From Nonomuraea candida (lineage in GTDB: Bacteria > Actinomycetota > Actinomycetes > Streptosporangiales > Streptosporangiaceae), in the NCBI RefSeq assembly GCF_000725485.1, contig NZ_JOAG01000009.1, positions 248,001-312,000 on the forward strand: a stretch of DNA of 64,000 nucleotides. Direction: 5' to 3'. The position numbers and the translations under genes were made by a program. Below are positions 36,684 through 46,339 of the stretch, in pieces. Numbering within the stretch: position 1 is the stretch's first letter; each line of letters begins with the position of its first letter. The notes beneath the pieces were generated by a model. It saw only the letters and a list, made by a program, of their open reading frames with translations. It did not search any database and was not told where the DNA came from.

Positions 36684-37064
36684 GTGCTGAGAAGCGCCTG
36701 GACACCAGGGCCGGCCGGTCTCGACGGGCAGGTGCTCGTCAGCGTCACCGCGTTCACCGGCGACCACCTGTACGACCTGCCGCGGATCTACCGGGCGGGC
36801 ACCCGCCTGGCCCGGCTGTGGCCGACCCTGGAGGGAGCCGTCGGGCACTGGCTCTGGATGGAGCCCACGCGGCGCAGGTCCGGCTCGGTGTCGCTGTGGA
36901 CGAGCCCGCGGGCGATGCGGGACTTCGTGGGGCTGCCCGTGCACGTGCAGATCATGCGCGAGTTCCGCCGCCGGGGGACGGTCCGGTCGACCACCTGGAC
37001 CGTGGACGATCCGGTGCTGCGCGACACCTGGCGCCGGGCGGCGGAGTTCCTCGCCACGGGCTGA
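36684..37064 (+). CDS. Small monooxygenase-fold protein, hypothetical
   Basis: 126 aa, GTG start 4 bp after the TetR stop, so co-transcribed. The pattern VTAFTGDHLYDLPRIYRAGTR...LEGAVGHWLWMEP...SLWTSPRAMRDFVGLPVHVQIMREFR (given here in pieces) is like the ABM/spheroidene monooxygenase-like dimeric alpha-beta barrel proteins (DUF3291 type). It may be the direct target of the TetR gene. The last codons lie in a tandem repeat that continues past the stop. Confidence 0.72.
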   Translation: MLRSAWTPGPAGLDGQVLVSVTAFTGDHLYDLPRIYRAGTRLARLWPTLEGAVGHWLWMEPTRRRSGSVSLWTSPRAMRDFVGLPVHVQIMREFRRRGTVRSTTWTVDDPVLRDTWRRAAEFLATG

Positions 37065-37159
37065 GCCCGGCCCGCGCCGGGCGGTGGAGGTTCGGCGCGG
37101 CCTGAGCCCGGCCGGGGCCCGTGCCGGGCGGCGGAGTTTCCCGGCGCGGGCCGAGCGGT
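37033..37159. repeat. Three ~43-bp repeats across a stop codon
   Basis: Units beginning GCCGGGCGGCGGAG start at 37033, 37076 and 37123. The first contains the stop (GGGCTGAGCCC) of the gene before; the last ends at the stop of the convergent YrdC gene. The spacer between the two genes is thus made entirely of this repeat. Confidence 0.8.
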
Positions 37160-37779
37160 CACTCGAAGAGGGCCGGGTCTCCCGTGCCGCGGCGGAGGAT
37201 CTCGGGCTCGCCCTGGGAGAGGTCGACCACGGTCGTCGGGGTGGCGCCGCACTCGCCGGCGTCGATGACGGCGTCCACCACGTGGTCGAGCCGCTCCTTG
37301 ATCTCCCAGCCCTGCGTCAGGGGGTCGGCCTCGTCGGGCAGCAGCAGGGTGCTCGACACCAGCGGCTCGCCGAGCTCGGCCAGCAGTGCCTGGGTGACGA
37401 CGTGGTCGGGGATGCGCACGCCGACCGTCTTCTTCCGGGGATGCAGCAGCCGCCGCGGCACCTCCTTGGTGGCGGGCAGGATGAACGTGTAACCGCCGGG
37501 AGTCGCCGCCTTGACCTGGCGGAAGAGCGCATTGCTCAGGTGAACGTACTGGCCGAACTGGGCGAAGTCCCGGCAGACCAGGGTGAAGTGATGGTCGTTG
37601 CCCAGGCTGCGGATCTCCCTGATCCGGTCGATGCCCTCCTTGTTGCCCGGCCGGCAGCCCAGGGCGTAGCCCGAGTCCGTGGGGTAGGCGATGAGCCCGT
37701 CGGCCCGCAGGATCTCGGCGAGCTGGCTGATCAGGCGGGGCTGGGGATTGTCCGGATGCAGATCGAAGTACTTGGCCAC
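37159..37779 (-). CDS. YrdC/YciO/Sua5 family protein (TsaC-like)
   Basis: 206 aa. The KxR-SxN type fold: LAEILRADGLIAYPTDSGYALGCRPGN at the N-terminus, REIRSLGNDHHFTLVCRD and the phosphate-binding PGGYTFILPATKEVPRR (given in pieces). The family makes threonylcarbamoyl-AMP for tRNA t6A (TsaC) or is the related YciO; the RSLGNDHHFTLVCRDF version is closer to the YciO branch. GTG 37779 is chosen because MAKYFDLHPDNPQPR is the usual start. Confidence 0.88.
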   Translation of the reverse strand: MAKYFDLHPDNPQPRLISQLAEILRADGLIAYPTDSGYALGCRPGNKEGIDRIREIRSLGNDHHFTLVCRDFAQFGQYVHLSNALFRQVKAATPGGYTFILPATKEVPRRLLHPRKKTVGVRIPDHVVTQALLAELGEPLVSSTLLLPDEADPLTQGWEIKERLDHVVDAVIDAGECGATPTTVVDLSQGEPEILRRGTGDPALFE

Positions 37780-37994
37780 ACCTCGGATCTTAGAAGCGCC
37801 CCCGGGGTTCCCCGCCGCCGGTAGCGAGAAACTTCCACATGGGCGCCAGCCGCCACCGTGAGACCGCCGGCCCGAGGTCCCCGGCGGACCGGCGGGACGC
37901 CTGTGACATGGATCACCGCCCCTGGCTGTCACACGGCGACGGCGGCCGGGATCGTATGGAGGCACGATCGCGAACGAACAGACAGGAACCGGCG

Positions 37995-38990
37995 ATGGAC
38001 GAACACGGCGACCGATCCGCCACCCCGGCCATGGATCAGGAGATGAGCGACCACGGCGAGCAGCCGGCGACGCCGGTCACGGGTCCGGCGCCGGGCGATC
38101 GCGGCGACCGGCCGGCGGCCCCGGTCGTGGACCCCGCCACGGAGGCGTTTCTCGCGCATCGGAACCTGCTGTTCACGGTCGCCTACGAGATGCTCGGGTC
38201 GGCCGCCGACGCCGAGGACGCGCTGCAGGAGACGTGGTTGTCGTGGATGCGCGTCGATCTCGGCGAGGTGCGGGACCGGCGCGCGTACCTGGTCAGGGTC
38301 GCCACCCGGCAGGCGCTGAAGCGGCTGCGCACGCTGGACCGGCGCCGGGAGTCCTACGTCGGGCCCTGGCTGCCGGAGCCGCTGCTGACGACGCCGGACG
38401 TGGCCGAGGACGTCGAGCTGGCCGACAGCGTCTCGATGGCGATGCTGCTGGTGCTGGAGACGCTCACGCCGGTCGAGCGGGCGGTGTTCGTGCTGCGTGA
38501 CGTGTTCGACCTGCCGTACGACGAGATCGCCGAAGCCGTCGGCAAGAGCCAGGCCGCCGTCCGCCAGATCGCCCACCGGGCCCGGTCCCACGTCGCCGCC
38601 CGCCGGCCGCGCGGGCCGGTCTCCCCGGCCGAGACGCGCGGCGTGATCGAGGCCTTCCGGCGGGCGGCCGAGACCGGTGACGTGCAGGGCCTGCTCGACC
38701 TCCTCGCGCCGGACGTCGTGCTGCTGACCGACGGCGGGGGAGTGGTGCGGGCCGGGCTGAAGCCCGTCGTGGGGGCGGGCGCGGTGGCCGGCGTGCTGCG
38801 CGGCGTCGCGGGCGCGGCGCTGGAGCCGGTCCTGGTCAACGGCCATCCCGGGCTCGTCCTCCGGCTCGGCGGCCGGACCGACACGGTCGTGGCGGTGCGC
38901 GTCGAGGACGGCCTCATCACCGGCCTGTACGCCGTGCGCAACCCCGAGAAGCTGGCGCACATGGAACGGGAGATCACCGTCAGCCGCTGA
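37995..38990 (+). CDS. ECF41-type sigma factor with SnoaL-like tail
   Basis: 331 aa. Region 2 (about 52-120) with FTVAYEMLGSAADAEDALQE and WLSWMRVD, region 4 (about 160-215) with LTPVERAVFVLRDVFDLPYDEIAEA, then a SnoaL-like C-terminal domain that ends in YAVRNPEKL, the NPxKL motif that marks ECF41. In this family the tail replaces an anti-sigma factor. AGGAA lies 6 nt before ATG 37995. The first 48 residues are three copies of a 16-residue repeat, which is unusual. The expected COE (carboxymuconolactone/oxidoreductase) partner gene is not adjacent. Confidence 0.9.
   Translation: MDEHGDRSATPAMDQEMSDHGEQPATPVTGPAPGDRGDRPAAPVVDPATEAFLAHRNLLFTVAYEMLGSAADAEDALQETWLSWMRVDLGEVRDRRAYLVRVATRQALKRLRTLDRRRESYVGPWLPEPLLTTPDVAEDVELADSVSMAMLLVLETLTPVERAVFVLRDVFDLPYDEIAEAVGKSQAAVRQIAHRARSHVAARRPRGPVSPAETRGVIEAFRRAAETGDVQGLLDLLAPDVVLLTDGGGVVRAGLKPVVGAGAVAGVLRGVAGAALEPVLVNGHPGLVLRLGGRTDTVVAVRVEDGLITGLYAVRNPEKLAHMEREITVSR
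37998..38141 (+). repeat. Three 48-bp in-frame repeats at the sigma-factor N-terminus
   Basis: The units are DEHGDRSATPAMDQEM, SDHGEQPATPVTGPAP and GDRGDRPAAPVVDPAT, 16 residues each. The third leads straight into normal ECF41 region 2 (EAFLAHRN). Starts at ATG 38031 or 38043 would delete one unit. Confidence 0.75.
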
Positions 38991-39083
38991 GACTCCGGCA
39001 CGGTGGCCGCCTCGACAGGGGCGGGGACGCCGCCTTTACTGGCGGGAGGGGGCGTGCCCCGCGTACCGAGACTGGAGCAGAGC

Positions 39084-40325
39084 ATGGACAGGCAGGCCGG
39101 CACCGTCCCCTTCGTCATCGATCCCAGCGGCCGCGACATCCTCGGCGAGGCCGCGCGCATCCGGGCGCTCGGCCCGGCGGTCCGCGTCGAGCTGCCCGGC
39201 GGCGTGCGGGCGTGGGCGGTGAGCGAGCCGGGGCTGCTCAGGCGGCTGCTCGTCGATCCGCGGGTGTCCAAGGACGCCTACCGGCACTGGCCGGCCTGGA
39301 TCAAGGGCGAGATCTCCCAGGAGTGGCCGCTGTTCCCCTGGGTGGCGGTGCGCAACATGCTCACGGCGTACGGTCCCGACCATCGCCGGCTGCGCGGGCT
39401 GATCGCCGGGGCCTTCACCGTGCGCCGCGTCGCCGCGCTGCGCCCGCGCGTCACGGCGATCACCGGCGAGCTGCTGGACGGGCTGGCCGGCCTGCCCCCC
39501 GGCGAGCCGGTCGACCTGCGCGAGCATTACACCCAGCGGCTGCCGATCAGGGTGATCTGCGAGCTGTTCGGCATCGGCGACGAGGCCGTCAGGGCGGAGG
39601 TGGCCCGCTGCGTGGACGCGCTGTTCACCATCGGCAGGTCGGCCGAGGAGACCGCCGCCGCCTTCCCGCGCCTGCGGCAGATCCTGCGCGACCTGGTCGC
39701 GGAGAAGCGCGAACGGCCCGGCGACGACCTCTCCTCGGCGCTGATCGCCGCCCGCGACGACACCGCGCCGCTGTCGGAGGAGGAGCTGGTGGACACGCTG
39801 GCGCTGTTCGTGAGCGCGGGCCACGAGACCACCGTCAACCTGCTCGGCAACGCGGTCGTCGCGCTGCTCACCCACCCCGGGCAGCTCGCCCTGGTCCGGG
39901 CCGGCGACGCAACCTGGGAGGACGTGGTCGAGGAGACGCTGCGCCACCAGGCCCCCGTGCCGAACCTGCCGCTGCGGTTCGCCGTCGAGGACCTCGACCT
40001 CGGCGCCGGCGTCGTGCTGCGCGCGGGCGAGGCCATCCTCGCCTGTTACGGCGCCGCCGGGCGCGACCCGCTCGCGCACGGGCCGGACGCCGACCGGTTC
40101 GATGTCACCCGGGCGGTGAAGGAGCACCTGGCCTTCGGCCACGGCGTGCACCACTGCCTGGGCGCGCCGCTGGCCAGGATGGAGGCGGCGATCGCGCTCC
40201 CCGCGCTCTTCGAGCGGTTCCCGGGGCTCGCGCCGGCCCCCGAGGCCGGTGAGCTGGTGCCGCTGGAGTCCTTCGTCTCCAACGGGTTCCGCGCCCTGCC
40301 CGTCAGGCTCGCGCCCCCGGCCTGA
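39084..40325 (+). CDS. Cytochrome P450 (CYP105/107-like)
   Basis: 413 aa, soluble. I-helix LFVSAGHETTVNLLGNAV (oxygen-activating Thr pair), K-helix EETLRHQ (ExxR), and the heme loop FGHGVHHCLGAPLARMEAAI with the Cys ligand. GGAG 7 nt before ATG 39084. It needs ferredoxin and reductase, neither of which is nearby. The region FPWVAVRNMLTAYGPDHRRLRGLIAGAFT is typical of actinobacterial biosynthetic P450s. Substrate unknown. Confidence 0.94.
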   Translation: MDRQAGTVPFVIDPSGRDILGEAARIRALGPAVRVELPGGVRAWAVSEPGLLRRLLVDPRVSKDAYRHWPAWIKGEISQEWPLFPWVAVRNMLTAYGPDHRRLRGLIAGAFTVRRVAALRPRVTAITGELLDGLAGLPPGEPVDLREHYTQRLPIRVICELFGIGDEAVRAEVARCVDALFTIGRSAEETAAAFPRLRQILRDLVAEKRERPGDDLSSALIAARDDTAPLSEEELVDTLALFVSAGHETTVNLLGNAVVALLTHPGQLALVRAGDATWEDVVEETLRHQAPVPNLPLRFAVEDLDLGAGVVLRAGEAILACYGAAGRDPLAHGPDADRFDVTRAVKEHLAFGHGVHHCLGAPLARMEAAIALPALFERFPGLAPAPEAGELVPLESFVSNGFRALPVRLAPPA

Positions 40326-40379
40326 TCCCCGCCCCGCCGCGGGTCCGACCCCGCCCGCGCACGCCGGTGGCCGGAGGGC

Positions 40380-40781
40380 TCAGCGTCCCGGGCCGGCGTC
40401 GGCGGTCTCCTCCGGGTGGCCGCCGTGCGGCAGGGTGACGGTCATGATGGTGCTGGGGATGTCCAGGTGGACGCGGTGCCATCGGCCGCGCGGGACGATG
40501 GCCGCGGTCCCGGCCCACAGCCTCACCTCCTCCTCCGCCTGCCCCGGCGCCTGCGGGCGGAGGCGGACGCGGACCTTGCCCGCGATGCAGGACACCACCT
40601 CCTCGGCCTCGGGATGCACCTCCCACCGGCCGCCGTGCACGTCGGCGTCGGTCCTGGCGTGGTAGGCCCGCAGCCGCCAGCCGTCCCGGCCGGCGTCGGG
40701 AGGGGCGGTCCTGGCGTGGATCCGGCCGCCCGGGTGCAGGTGGATGCAGGACGCGAAGAGCTCGATCGGGGTCACGGTCAT
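40380..40781 (-). CDS. Cupin-fold protein
   Basis: 133 aa. The cupin motif region has GGRWEVHPEAEEVVSCIAG and a second block PRGRWHRVHLD, with His and Glu likely to bind metal. ATG 40781. It is followed 33 bp upstream (in its own direction, before it) by the PEBP gene on the same strand, so the two may be co-transcribed. Function unknown. Confidence 0.8.
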   Translation of the reverse strand: MTVTPIELFASCIHLHPGGRIHARTAPPDAGRDGWRLRAYHARTDADVHGGRWEVHPEAEEVVSCIAGKVRVRLRPQAPGQAEEEVRLWAGTAAIVPRGRWHRVHLDIPSTIMTVTLPHGGHPEETADAGPGR

Positions 40782-40814
40782 GCGGGGACGAACCTTCCTC
40801 CGCCTCGCGGGCGG

Positions 40815-41342
40815 TCAGGCCGGGGTCTCGGCGGTGGCGGTCATGACCGCGCGGCCGAGGACGTGCCCGGAAATGGTGAAGCCCAGGTAGGCGGGGGTGG
40901 CGTCGGCCGGGACGCCGATGGCCGCGACGTCGAGGGCGTGCACCACGATGAAGTAGCGGTGCGGGCCGTGCCCGGCCGGCGGGGCGGCGCCGATGAAGCG
41001 CGCCGCGCGGGCGTCGTTGGGGAGCTGGTAGGCGCCCTCCGGCAGCCCCGAGCCGCTCTCGTCGCCCGCGCCCTCCGGCAGCTCGGTGACGCCGGCGGGA
41101 ATGTCGGCCACGGCCCAGTGCCAGAACCCGGAGCCGGTCGGCGCGTCCGGGTCGTACACGGTCACGGCGTAGCTCTTCGTCCCCTCGGGGGCGCCGTTCC
41201 AGGACAGCTGCGGGGAGACGTCCCGTCCGCCGGGCAGGCCGCCGGACAGTTGCGCGGCGGGCCAGGGCGCGCCGTCGGCCAGCGTGGTGCTGGTGACGGT
41301 GAAGGAGGGCACCTCGGGGAGGCGGGCAAAGGGGTTGTTCAT
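40815..41342 (-). CDS. PEBP / YbhB-YbcL Raf-kinase-inhibitor-like protein
   Basis: 175 aa, cytoplasmic. PEBP features: DVSPQLSWNGAPEGTKSYAVTVYDPDAP, FWHWAVADIPAGVTEL and GPHRYFIVVHALDV (given in pieces). This family binds phospholipid head groups or small anions; bacterial function is unsettled. First gene of a short minus-strand unit with the cupin, divergent from the GntR regulator across a 139-bp AT-rich space (41430-41475 is the least GC-rich part). Confidence 0.9.
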   Translation of the reverse strand: MNNPFARLPEVPSFTVTSTTLADGAPWPAAQLSGGLPGGRDVSPQLSWNGAPEGTKSYAVTVYDPDAPTGSGFWHWAVADIPAGVTELPEGAGDESGSGLPEGAYQLPNDARAARFIGAAPPAGHGPHRYFIVVHALDVAAIGVPADATPAYLGFTISGHVLGRAVMTATAETPA

Positions 41343-41481
41343 CGCACGGTTCCTTGCGTCAGGAGAGATGGGAGGTCCGGCCTTTCTGGCAGCGACGGGG
41401 GAAGCCGTCGCGGTCCCGGCCGGACATCATCGACGATAACACAGAAAATCGATTATTTGTCGAATGGTCTATGATGCTGGC

Positions 41482-42183
41482 ATGACGCAGACGGCCGGCA
41501 CGGCGACCAAGCAGATGCTCTCCGAGCGGGTGCACACCCTGCTCCGGGAGGCGATCATGAGGGGTGAATACGCGCCGGGCCAGGCGCTCAAGCCGCAGGA
41601 GCTCGCCCAGGGGCACCAGGTCAGCCTGGCGGTCGTCCGGGAGGCCCTGGTGGGGCTGGTCGGCGAGGGCGTCGCGGTGCGCCTGCCCAACCGCGGCTTC
41701 GCCGTCCCCGACTTCTCCGACCGCCGCTGGCAGGAGATCGCCGAGGCGCGCCGCACGATCGAGCCCGCGATGCTGCGCATGGCGATCGAACGCGGCGACC
41801 TCGACTGGGAGGCCCGGGTGCGCGCGGCCCACCACCGGCTGGCCCGCACTCCGGCGTACGTGCCGGAGGAGGGGGAGCACTACAGCGGCGCCTGGTCGGA
41901 GGCCCACCGCGTGTTCCACCGGACCCTGCTGGAGGGGTGCGGCAACCCGGTGCTGCTCGATGCCTTCGACCGGTTGTGGACGGCCAGTGAGCTGGCCCGC
42001 CGCTGGTCGGCGCTGCGCACCCCCGGGCGCGACGGCCACGCGGAGCACCGCAGCCTGGAGGAGGCCGCCCTGGCCCGCGACGCCGACACGGCCGCCGACG
42101 TGCTGGTCCGGCACCTGACCCTGACCGTGGACAGCCTGACCGTGGACAGCCTGACCGTGGACAGCCTGACCGCGGACGCCTGA
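41482..42183 (+). CDS. GntR-family regulator (FadR-like)
   Basis: 233 aa. Winged helix with SERVHTLLREAIMRGEYAPG and VSLAVVREALVGLVGEGV, then an all-helical FCD domain with WSEAHRVFHRTLLEGCGNPVL whose Asp/His residues usually bind metal and an organic acid. ATG 41482 is used. The C-terminus runs into in-frame LTVDS repeats. Divergent from the PEBP-cupin pair, its likely targets (inference). Confidence 0.9.
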   Translation: MTQTAGTATKQMLSERVHTLLREAIMRGEYAPGQALKPQELAQGHQVSLAVVREALVGLVGEGVAVRLPNRGFAVPDFSDRRWQEIAEARRTIEPAMLRMAIERGDLDWEARVRAAHHRLARTPAYVPEEGEHYSGAWSEAHRVFHRTLLEGCGNPVLLDAFDRLWTASELARRWSALRTPGRDGHAEHRSLEEAALARDADTAADVLVRHLTLTVDSLTVDSLTVDSLTADA

Positions 42184-42221
42184 CCGCGGACGCCTGACCG
42201 CGGACGCCTGACCGCGGACGC
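42121..42221 (+). repeat. 15-bp then 14-bp tandem repeats through the GntR stop
   Basis: Three units of CTGACCGTGGACAGC (42121-42165) are in frame and encode LTVDS. Four units of CTGACCGCGGACGC (42166-42221) follow; the change from 15 to 14 bp shifts frame so the TGA inside the unit becomes the stop (42181-42183). Confidence 0.9.
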
Positions 42222-42295
42222 CTGACGGGCGACTTCCTCGTGCGAGTTCGGCTCTCCGGCGTGCCGGTCACGCTCCGTGCCGATACGTTTCCGGA

Positions 42296-44221
42296 ATGGA
42301 GTTGTTCACCCCGACGCTCGACTGGGGTACCGAGCTGTGGACATCGCTGGTGTGGATCGCCAAGGCGTGGGCGATCGCGGCGGTGTGCACCCTGGCGGTC
42401 CTCGTACTGATCGGCCGCTTCACCACGTGGGGCAGGCAGTTCTGGCGCATCACCGGCGCGTACTTCACCGGCCCGGAGAGCCTCAAGGTCTGGCTCTGGC
42501 TCGGCGTCCTGCTGTTGTCGGTGATCACCGGCGTCCGGCTGAACGTGCTGTTCAGCTACCAGGGCAACGACATGTTGTCCAGCCTCCAGGTCGCGGTCCA
42601 GGGCATGGCCGTCCGCGACGACCGGGTGAAGGTCTCCGGCGAGGGCGGCTTCTGGACGTCCCTGTGGGTCTTCTGCGTCCTGGCGGCGGTGCACATCGCC
42701 CGGCTGCTGCTGGACCTGTTCCTGTTCCAGCGGTTCGCACTGGCCTGGCGCGCGTGGCTCACCGACCGGCTGACCGGGGACTGGCTCGACGGCCGCGCCT
42801 ACTACCGCTCGCGCTTCATCGACGACACCATCGACAACCCGGACCAGCGCATCCAGTCCGACATCGACGTGGTCACCGCCGGGAACGGGCCCCTGCCCAA
42901 CCTGCCGAGCAACGGGGGGACGTCCAGCACGCTGCTGTTCGGCGCGATCTCCGCGGTCACCGCGATCGTGTCGTTCACCGCGATCCTGTGGAACCTCTCC
43001 GGCACGCTCTCCATCGGCGAGATGGACATCCCCCGGGCGATGTTCTGGATCGGGCTGGTCTACGTGCTGTTCGCCACCGTCGTCGCGTTCTGGATCGGCA
43101 AGCCGATCATCTGGCTGGCCTTCCGCAACGAGAAGTTCAACGCCGCCTTCCGGTACGCCCTGGTGCGCCTGCGCGACGCGGCGGAGGCGGTCGCGTTCTA
43201 CCGGGGCGAGCTCGCGGAGCGCTCCGGGCTGCGCCGCCTGTTCGCCCCTGTCGTCGCCAACTACCAGCGCTACCTGAACCGGACCATCGGCTTCAACGCC
43301 TGGAACTTCGCGATCAGCCAGAGCATCGTGCCCCTGCCCTACCTGCTGCAGGCGCCCCGGCTGTTCGCCGCCGAGATCCGCCTCGGCGACCTCACCCAGT
43401 CGGCCTCGGCGTTCAACGAGATCCAGAACGGCCTGTCCTTCTTCAGGAACGCCTACGACGCCTTCGCCGGGTACCGGGCGGCGATCATCCGGTTGCACGG
43501 CCTGGTCGTCGCCGACGAGGAGGCCAGGCGACTGCCCGAGGTCACCACGCTGCCGTGCGCCGACGGCACGGTGCGGCTGGAGGCCGTCGAGGTCCGCACC
43601 CCCGACGGGCGGCAGCTGATCAAGCCGCTCGACCTGCGGCTCGACGTCGGCGACACGCTGGTCATCACCGGGCCGTCCGGCAGCGGCAAGACCACGCTGC
43701 TGCGCAGCCTCGCCGAGCTGTGGCCGTTCACCACCGGCAGGCTGACCCGGCCGTGCGGGCCGAACGAGACGATGTTCCTGTCACAACTGCCCTACGTGCC
43801 GCTCGGCGACCTGCGCGCCGTCGTCACCTATCCCGGCAGGGAGGGCGCCGCCGGTGACGAGGCCCTGCGGGAGGTCCTGCGCGAGGTCGCGCTGCCGCAC
43901 CTCGTGGACCGGCTCGACGAGGTGCAGGACTGGGCCAAGGTGCTCTCCCCGGGGGAGCAGCAGCGGATCGCGTTCGCCCGGATCCTGCTGACCAGGCCCA
44001 AGGTGGTGTTCCTCGACGAGTCGACCTCGGCGCTGGACGAGCACCTGGAGTTCGTCCTGTACCAGCGGGTGCGCACGGAGCTGCCCGACACCATCATGGT
44101 CAGCGTCAGCCACCGCTCGACGGTCGAGCAGCACCACACCCACGAGCTCGCCCTGCTCGGCGCGGGCGAGTGGCGCTTCAGGCCCCTGGGGGACGACGCG
44201 CCCGAGCCCGCCCGGGTGTGA
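42296..44221 (+). CDS. SbmA/BacA-type ABC protein with fused ATPase
   Basis: 641 aa. N-terminal transporter part (about 15-370) with the SbmA/BacA block [19 protein letters not shown], [20 protein letters not shown], and [20 protein letters not shown]-terminal nucleotide domain with Walker [10 protein letters not shown], signature [16 protein letters not shown] and Walker [17 protein letters not shown]. This is the YddA/Rv1819c group, known in mycobacteria to import vitamin B12 and peptides such as bleomycin. No adjacent partner. ATG 42296. Confidence 0.92.
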   Translation: MELFTPTLDWGTELWTSLVWIAKAWAIAAVCTLAVLVLIGRFTTWGRQFWRITGAYFTGPESLKVWLWLGVLLLSVITGVRLNVLFSYQGNDMLSSLQVAVQGMAVRDDRVKVSGEGGFWTSLWVFCVLAAVHIARLLLDLFLFQRFALAWRAWLTDRLTGDWLDGRAYYRSRFIDDTIDNPDQRIQSDIDVVTAGNGPLPNLPSNGGTSSTLLFGAISAVTAIVSFTAILWNLSGTLSIGEMDIPRAMFWIGLVYVLFATVVAFWIGKPIIWLAFRNEKFNAAFRYALVRLRDAAEAVAFYRGELAERSGLRRLFAPVVANYQRYLNRTIGFNAWNFAISQSIVPLPYLLQAPRLFAAEIRLGDLTQSASAFNEIQNGLSFFRNAYDAFAGYRAAIIRLHGLVVADEEARRLPEVTTLPCADGTVRLEAVEVRTPDGRQLIKPLDLRLDVGDTLVITGPSGSGKTTLLRSLAELWPFTTGRLTRPCGPNETMFLSQLPYVPLGDLRAVVTYPGREGAAGDEALREVLREVALPHLVDRLDEVQDWAKVLSPGEQQRIAFARILLTRPKVVFLDESTSALDEHLEFVLYQRVRTELPDTIMVSVSHRSTVEQHHTHELALLGAGEWRFRPLGDDAPEPARV

Positions 44222-44293
44222 CCGGGGAACGCGCTCGTCCACGGCAGGCGTGGGGGTGGGGCCTGGTCCGTGGCGGGCGCGACGGGCCTTCGG

Positions 44294-46339
44294 TCAGCGG
44301 CGCGTCAGCCGGATCGTCACCGTGCCGAACTCCTTCGCCGGGCCTTCGGCGAGCGTGCGCACCGGCTCGCCCGCCAGGTCCGCCATCACCACCTTGGTGA
44401 CCCCGCCGCCGGAGGTCCTGGCCAGGTAGTGGTCACGGTCCAGCCAGCCGTCGAACTCCACGCCGTCGCCGAGCGGCACCTCGGCCGCGCGCTCCCCGGT
44501 GACGGCGTCCCACAGGCACAGGCCGCGGCGCGGCGGCGGGCAGCGGGTGCCGAACACCGTGCCGTACCTCGGGACGGTCGCCGCGTTGACGGCGAACAGG
44601 TCGCCCACGCCGGCGAACGAGCGCAGCCGCGCGCCCGTCAGGTCGTGCGCCCGGACCGTGCCGTCCTCGCCCTGGTGCAGCACGCTGCCGCCGGGCCCCC
44701 AGACGTACGGGCCGGGGCCGCCGCCCGGGACGTCGCGGACCGTGACGGCCCTGGTGACCGGGTCCACCACGACGAAGCCCTTGGCGCGCCGCTTCTTCCC
44801 CGCGCCCTGGTGCACGGTCAGCAGCAGGCGCTCGTCGTCGCTCCAGCGCAGGTCGGTGGTGTCGCCGGGCTTGTCGGAGGTGCGCAGCCGGACGTCCTCG
44901 CCGGTGCGGCGGTCCACCAGGCGCAGCTCGTTGAAGTCGGTGCGGGCCAGGTTGCCGAGGGTGAGGGCGGCGACGTACGCGCCGCCGGGGGAGACCACCG
45001 GCGTCTGGAAGCTGCCGAAATAGGTGAACGTCCCCGACCGGGGGTCACGGACGTACGCCGGGGAACCCGCCACCGAGCCGGCCGCCGCCCCGAAGGCCGA
45101 CGACACCCACATCGGGTCCTCCGGATGGTCGTACACCGTGATCGGCCAGTCGGGGAGGCGGACGGTCGCCGCCGAGGAGGTCCGCATCGGCGCCGTGAGC
45201 GGCTGCGCCGGGCGCCCGGGAGCGGACGTGGCCACCTGCCCGGTGACCTGCCCGGTGACCTGCCCGGCCTGCCCGGTGATCTGGCCGGCCTGCCCGGCGG
45301 GCGGTCGCGCCAGCAGGTACGCCGCGCCGCCCGCCGCGAGCACCGCCAGCGCCGCGGCGGCGGCGCCGTACCGCGGCCGCCGCCGCGCCCCCGCGCGAGG
45401 CCCGCCGCTGCCCGCCCCGGCCACCTCACCCGGGACCTCGCCCCGCACCTCACCCGTGACCGGGGCCGGAGGCGGGGCGGCGGACTCCTGGCCGGTCGCG
45501 AGCAGGCGCCGGGGCGGCACGGGATGTCCCAGCAGCGTCAGCAGCGCGTGCGGCGCCGCCGGCCGCTCGGCCGGGTCCTTGGCCAGGCAGCGCAGCACCA
45601 GCTCCCGCAGATCACCCCGGAGATCGCCCACCTCGGGCTCCGCCGTGAGGATGCGGCTGACGACCACGGGGGTGGAGGCGGAGCCGAACGGCGGCCGGCC
45701 CGTGCCCGCCGCCACGATCGTGGCGGCCCACGCGAACAGGTCGGCCGGCGCGCCGGAGCCCGCCTCGGAGAACTGCTCGGGCGCCATGTACGGCGGCGTC
45801 CCCACCAGCTCGCCGGAGCCGCGCTCGCCCGCCTCCAGCCCGCGCGCGATCCCGAAGTCGATCACCCTCGGCCCGTCGCGCCCGAGCAGCACGTTGCCCG
45901 GTTTGAAGTCCCGGTGCACCACCCCGGCCTGGTGGATCGCCGCCAGCGCGGTCAGCGTGCCGATCGCCAGCCGGCGCAGCTCCGCGCCGCGCAGCGGCCC
46001 GCGCCGGGCGATCACCTGTGCCAGGGACGGGCCGTCCACGTACTCGCTGACGATGTACGGCACCCCGTCCAGGTCGCCGGTCTCCAGCACGTTCGCGGTG
46101 CAGAACGCCTTCACGCGCCGGGTCAGCTCGATCTCCCTGGCGAAGCCGGCCAGGCCGCCCGTCCCGTGGTCGCGCGCCGGGTCGTACCGCAACATCTTGA
46201 CCGCGACCTTCTCGCCCCGCGGCGACTCCCCGAGGTACACCACCCCCTGGCCGCCCTCGCCGAGCCGCCCCAGCACGCGGTACGACGCCACCTTCACCGG
46301 GTCGCCGGCGAGCGGCGGCGTGGCCGGCACGGCGCTCAC
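44294..46339 (-). CDS. Active Ser/Thr protein kinase with beta-propeller sensor
   Basis: 681 aa. Catalytic features are complete: Gly loop GRLGEGGQGVVYLG, Lys48 in VAVKML, His142-Arg-Asp144 with Asn149 (HRDFKPGN), Asp161 (DFG) and GTPPYMAPE. After a linker with a hydrophobic segment (YGAAAAALAVLAAGGAAYLL) and QVTGQ repeats comes a WD40/TolB-like propeller of about 290 residues, outside the membrane. GTG 46339 overlaps the stop of the upstream gene by 4 nt, so the two are coupled. It phosphorylates proteins in response to something bound by the propeller (inference). Confidence 0.9.
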   Translation of the reverse strand: MSAVPATPPLAGDPVKVASYRVLGRLGEGGQGVVYLGESPRGEKVAVKMLRYDPARDHGTGGLAGFAREIELTRRVKAFCTANVLETGDLDGVPYIVSEYVDGPSLAQVIARRGPLRGAELRRLAIGTLTALAAIHQAGVVHRDFKPGNVLLGRDGPRVIDFGIARGLEAGERGSGELVGTPPYMAPEQFSEAGSGAPADLFAWAATIVAAGTGRPPFGSASTPVVVSRILTAEPEVGDLRGDLRELVLRCLAKDPAERPAAPHALLTLLGHPVPPRRLLATGQESAAPPPAPVTGEVRGEVPGEVAGAGSGGPRAGARRRPRYGAAAAALAVLAAGGAAYLLARPPAGQAGQITGQAGQVTGQVTGQVATSAPGRPAQPLTAPMRTSSAATVRLPDWPITVYDHPEDPMWVSSAFGAAAGSVAGSPAYVRDPRSGTFTYFGSFQTPVVSPGGAYVAALTLGNLARTDFNELRLVDRRTGEDVRLRTSDKPGDTTDLRWSDDERLLLTVHQGAGKKRRAKGFVVVDPVTRAVTVRDVPGGGPGPYVWGPGGSVLHQGEDGTVRAHDLTGARLRSFAGVGDLFAVNAATVPRYGTVFGTRCPPPRRGLCLWDAVTGERAAEVPLGDGVEFDGWLDRDHYLARTSGGGVTKVVMADLAGEPVRTLAEGPAKEFGTVTIRLTRR

